This document shows, piece by piece, positions 61,290 through 64,000 of a DNA stretch of 64,000 nt. Source of the DNA: CAWEHU01 sp963808965 (lineage in GTDB: Bacteria; Pseudomonadota; Alphaproteobacteria; Acetobacterales; Acetobacteraceae). The stretch lies in NCBI GenBank assembly GCA_963808965.1, contig CAWEHU010000027.1, positions 1 through 64,000 of the forward strand, read 5' to 3'. Under the pieces are notes generated by a model that was not told where the DNA came from, made no database searches, and was given only the letters and a program-made list of their open reading frames with translations. Every line of letters begins with the position of its first letter. The first letter of the stretch is position 1. A program made the position numbers and the translations under genes.

Positions 61290-62453
61290 TCATGATGAGG
61301 CTCGCAGCGGGCGGAAGAAGGCGCGGATTTCTTCCGCGAGGGCGTCCGGCTGCTCCATTGCGGCGAAGTGTCCGCCACGCGGCATCACGCTCCAGCGGCG
61401 GATGTCCGTGTAGGTGCGCGCCGCGAGGGAGCGCGGCGGACGCAGGATCTCGGTCGGAAACTGGCAATACCCCGTCGGTACATCGACCGTAGCGCCCTCG
61501 GGAATGGGCCAAGGGCCGTGCATCCGGGCGTAATACGGCCAGAAGGAAGAGCCGATGGCGCCGCTGAACCAATAGAGGCCGATATTGGCCAGGAGCTGGT
61601 CTTTCGTGAACACCGACTCCAGGTCCCCGCCGCAATCCGACCAGGCGCGGAATTTCTCGACGATCCAGGCGGCCAGTCCGGCCGGCGAGTCCGTCAGGCC
61701 GAAGGCGAGGGTTTGCGGCCGCGTGCCCTGGATCCACTGATACCCGGTCTCCTCCTTCAGCCAGATGGTGAGCTCGTCCAGGAAGCGGCGTTCCTCCGGC
61801 GTTGGGTCGGCGAGCATCGTGGGGTCGCGCCGCACCGCGAGCAGGTTCAGGTGGATGCCGGCCAGCTTGTCGGGATGGGCGAAGCCGAGCCGGGATGCGA
61901 GAAACCCGCCCCAGTCTCCTCCTTGAGCACCGAAGCGGCGATAGCCCAGCACGTCCGTCATGAGCTCCGCGCAGCAATCGGCCATGGCTTCCACGCTGAA
62001 TCGCCGCTGGCCGGGCTGGAACGAGAGAGTGAAACCAGGCAGCGACGGCGCGACGACGGTGAAGGCGTCGGATGGGTCACCGCCGAAGCGGGCCGGGTCG
62101 GTGAGGCGCGGGATCAGCTCCAGGAACTCGAACACGGAACCGGGCCAGCCGTGCGATAGCAGCAGGGGCAAGGGGGCCGGCCCCTGGCCGGTCGCGTGAA
62201 TGAAGTGCAACTCGATGCCCTGCAGCGGCACCTTGTATTGCGGAAAGGCGTTGAGCCGCGCCTCCTGCGTGCGCCAGCGGAAGTCCGTTCGCCAGTATTC
62301 GACCAAGCTCCGCAAGTAATCGACGTCGGTGCCGTAGGCCCAGGCCGGGCCGGGGGCTTGGTCGGGAAATCGGGTCCGGCCGAGGCGCTCACGCAGCTCG
62401 GTCAGGCTGTCTTCGGGGACATGAAGAGTGAAGGGAGCGGGTTGTGCGGCCAT
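61290..62453 (-). CDS. Epoxide hydrolase (alpha/beta hydrolase with EHN domain)
   Basis: The product has 387 residues. The N-terminal EHN domain (FTLHVPEDSLTELRERLGRT, FPDQAPGPAWAYGTDVDYLR) is followed by the alpha/beta hydrolase. The oxyanion HGWPGS segment is LLLSHGWPGSVFEFLELIPR. The nucleophile elbow is GAQGGDWGGFLASRLG (Asp), and the catalytic His is in RGGHFAAMEQPDALAEEIRA. It opens epoxides to diols. It lies 46 bases before pgk on the same strand but is probably separately expressed. Confidence 0.92.
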   Translation of the reverse strand: MAAQPAPFTLHVPEDSLTELRERLGRTRFPDQAPGPAWAYGTDVDYLRSLVEYWRTDFRWRTQEARLNAFPQYKVPLQGIELHFIHATGQGPAPLPLLLSHGWPGSVFEFLELIPRLTDPARFGGDPSDAFTVVAPSLPGFTLSFQPGQRRFSVEAMADCCAELMTDVLGYRRFGAQGGDWGGFLASRLGFAHPDKLAGIHLNLLAVRRDPTMLADPTPEERRFLDELTIWLKEETGYQWIQGTRPQTLAFGLTDSPAGLAAWIVEKFRAWSDCGGDLESVFTKDQLLANIGLYWFSGAIGSSFWPYYARMHGPWPIPEGATVDVPTGYCQFPTEILRPPRSLAARTYTDIRRWSVMPRGGHFAAMEQPDALAEEIRAFFRPLRASS

Positions 62454-62499
62454 GGCAGGACCTTAGCGAGGGATGCTGGCTTGCCAAGCCGTCGGCGGT

Positions 62500-63690
62500 C
62501 TACGTTTCCAGCACCGCCACGCCGGGCAGCGTCTTGCCTTCCATCCACTCCAGGAAGGCGCCGCCCGCGGTCGAGACGTAGCTCATCCGGTCCACGACGC
62601 CTGCCTGACGGAGCGCCGCAACCGTGTCGCCGCCACCGACGACACTGCGCAGGCGGCCTGCCGCGGTCGCATCCGCGACCGCTTTGGCGAAGGCGGCCGT
62701 CCCGGCATCGAAGGGCGGCGTCTCGAAGGCTCCGAGCGGGCCGTTCCACACCAGCGTCTTGAGTTCGTCGAGGCGCGCGATGAGGGCCGAAACGGTCCGC
62801 GGCCCGACGTCCAAAATCATCATGTCCGCGGGCACGTCGGATACGGAGACCGTTCGGGTCGCCACGTCCGGCTTGAGCGCGGCCGCGACCACGGCGTCCA
62901 CGGGCAGCACGAGCTCGCAACCTTCATGCTGTGCCCTGGCGAGGATATCGCCCGCGGTCGCGCGCATCTCGGCTTCCTGCAACGACGTGCCGACACCGAG
63001 TCCCTGAGCGGCCAAGAAAGTATTCGCCATCGCGCCCACCACGATAAGCACGTCGACGCGCCCGATCAGGTTGCCGAGCAACTCCAGCTTGGTCGAAACC
63101 TTCGCACCGCCGACGATCGCCGCGACCGGTCGTGCCGGATTGCCGAGCGCTGCTTCCAGCGCCTCCAGCTCGGCCTGCATGAGCCGCCCGGCATAGGAGG
63201 GAAGCAGCTTCGCGACTCCCTCGGTACTGGCGTGAGCGCGATGCGCCGCGGAAAAAGCGTCATCCACGTAGACGTCGGCGAGCCTTGCAAGCGAGGCGGC
63301 GAACGCCGGGTCGTTTTTCTCCTCCTCGGCATGGAAACGCGTGTTCTCCAGCACCACCACGTCACCGTCGTTCAGCCGCTCAACCGCCTGCTCGGCGGCG
63401 GTGCCGATACAGTCCTCCACGAAATAGACCTTCCGTCCCAGCACCTCGGCGAGCGCCGGGACCAGGGGTGCTAGGGACATTTCGGGGATGCGCTTTCCCT
63501 TCGGCCGGTCGAAATGACTGCAAACGATCACCTTCGCGCCCTTTTGGGACAGCTCTCGGATCGTGGGCGACAGCCGCTCGATCCGCGACCGGTCCGTGAT
63601 CTTCCCATCGCGGAGCGGAACGTTGAGGTCGGCGCGGAGCAGCACGCGCCGCCCCGCGACATCGAGGCCGTCGAGCGTGCGGAACGACAT
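62500..63690 (-). CDS. pgk: Phosphoglycerate kinase
   Basis: The product has 396 residues from MSFRTLDGLDVAGRRVLLRA. The signature is RVLLRADLNVPLRDGKI. The phosphoglycerate-binding region is VIVCSHFDRPKGKR. VVLENTRFHAEEEKNDPAFA and VYVDDAFSAAHRAHAS follow. The nucleotide site is AAIVGGAKVSTKLELLGNLI, TLVWNGPLGAFETPPFDAGT and RSVVGGGDTVAALRQAG. It is the second step of a gap-pgk pair, with gap immediately upstream on the same strand (14-base gap). Confidence 0.97.
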   Translation of the reverse strand: MSFRTLDGLDVAGRRVLLRADLNVPLRDGKITDRSRIERLSPTIRELSQKGAKVIVCSHFDRPKGKRIPEMSLAPLVPALAEVLGRKVYFVEDCIGTAAEQAVERLNDGDVVVLENTRFHAEEEKNDPAFAASLARLADVYVDDAFSAAHRAHASTEGVAKLLPSYAGRLMQAELEALEAALGNPARPVAAIVGGAKVSTKLELLGNLIGRVDVLIVVGAMANTFLAAQGLGVGTSLQEAEMRATAGDILARAQHEGCELVLPVDAVVAAALKPDVATRTVSVSDVPADMMILDVGPRTVSALIARLDELKTLVWNGPLGAFETPPFDAGTAAFAKAVADATAAGRLRSVVGGGDTVAALRQAGVVDRMSYVSTAGGAFLEWMEGKTLPGVAVLET

Positions 63691-63704
63691 GCGCCCGCCC
63701 GGTC

Positions 63705-64000
63705 TCAGAGCCGCCCGAACAACGCGGCGGTGTCCCCCATGCGATTGGAGAAGCCCCACTCGTTGTCGTACCAGCCCATCACCCGCGCCAGCGCGCCGTC
63801 GACCACCGTGGTCTGGGTCGCATCGAAGCTGCAGGACGCCGGCACGTGGTTGAAGTCGATGCTCACCAGCTTTTGCGTATTGTAGTCGAGAATGCCCCGC
63901 AGCTCGCCTTCGGCCGCCCGCCGCATCGCCGCATTGATTTCCTCCGCGGTCGCCTGCTTCCGCAGATTCACGTCAAGCGACACCAGTGACACGTTTGGTG
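63705..64000 (-). CDS. gap: Glyceraldehyde-3-phosphate dehydrogenase, C-terminal part (partial)
   Basis: The last ~98 residues are visible; the gene runs off the window end. They start PNVSLVSLDVNLRKQATAEE and include RRAAEGELRGILDYNTQKLV, SIDFNHVPASCSFDATQTTV and VMGWYDNEWGFSNRMGDTAA. The last carries the conserved YDNEWG of the NAD-dependent GapA type. The catalytic cysteine domain is outside. It is paired with pgk for the lower glycolytic/gluconeogenic steps. Confidence 0.96.
   Translation of the reverse strand, partial: PNVSLVSLDVNLRKQATAEEINAAMRRAAEGELRGILDYNTQKLVSIDFNHVPASCSFDATQTTVVDGALARVMGWYDNEWGFSNRMGDTAALFGRL

Noticed and set aside
1..64000. CRISPR arrays, rRNA genes, prophage or complete insertion sequences
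   Set aside because: No regularly spaced direct repeats, no rRNA sequence and no transposase or integrase other than the housekeeping XerD were found by eye.

Overview
The window is high-GC DNA from an alphaproteobacterium, most likely the order Rhodospirillales and plausibly the family Acetobacteraceae. The reasons are a hemE-hemH-hemJ-rho block divergent from the PPSR gene, a long SecB, a Tim44-like protein, the ftsE-ftsX/zinc-ribbon divergon, a cobT-cobS-dnaJ-bolA block, PhaR, and a proline-rich hypothetical (53316-53988) of a kind I associate with Acetobacteraceae. The placement is inferred from gene content only.

Layout. 1-8090 is a stress/metal island in poor condition: a surface-antigen tail, a shattered cation-diffusion transporter, DedA, phosphoketolase (one frameshift), an intact Dps, and broken WrbA, FAD-oxidoreductase, endonuclease-like and phospholipase-D genes. 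8129-8330 is a MITE-like repeat abutting the rho stop codon; a second copy lies inverted at 55841-56043. 8328-14338 holds rho, hemJ, hemH, hemE, a possible replication origin, PPSR and secB. 14445-19618 holds a phosphatase and an apparent N-acyl-D-amino-acid catabolic operon (MFS carrier, D-aminoacylase, RidA, D-threonine-aldolase-like enzyme). 19703-25370 has tim44 and an envelope operon (ftsE, ftsX, ydcF-like, plsC, DUF2125) with a divergent zinc-ribbon gene. 25384-29360 has an RraA-like/DapA-like divergent pair, a 25-residue membrane peptide, dodecin, coq9, def and rpsU. 29421-33383 is cobT-cobS-dnaJ-bolA. 33439-37160 has an acyltransferase and a sulfur locus (YeeE-type transporter, rhodanese, divergent Lrp). 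37269-41092 has an RHH protein, DUF2889, a fused AroK-AroB, a 47-residue membrane protein and a Xer recombinase. 41082-46505 is accessory: a DUF4157/beta-rich/OmpA protein, DUF4239, an NRAMP-like carrier, a cysteine-containing small protein and an MBL hydrolase. 46527-53214 has a hybrid kinase, lutB-lutC, smr, a GST, gloB and a methyltransferase. 53316-64000 has a frameshifted hypothetical, CreA, tRNA-Ala(GGC), small ORFs, a dehydrogenase, an XRE regulator, phaR, an FMN reductase, an MFS carrier, an epoxide hydrolase, pgk and the end of gap.

Frameshifts are concentrated in the first 15 kb and hit genes that should be essential (rho, hemE). Sequencing or assembly indels are therefore at least as likely as gene decay there. 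From 15.2 to 43.8 kb the genes read cleanly. The most unusual protein is the 611-residue DUF4157/OmpA fusion. The most unusual DNA is the ~203-bp repeat pair with imperfect terminal inverted repeats. The hemE-PPSR intergenic region, which corresponds to the Caulobacter and Rickettsia origin position, is a candidate oriC.
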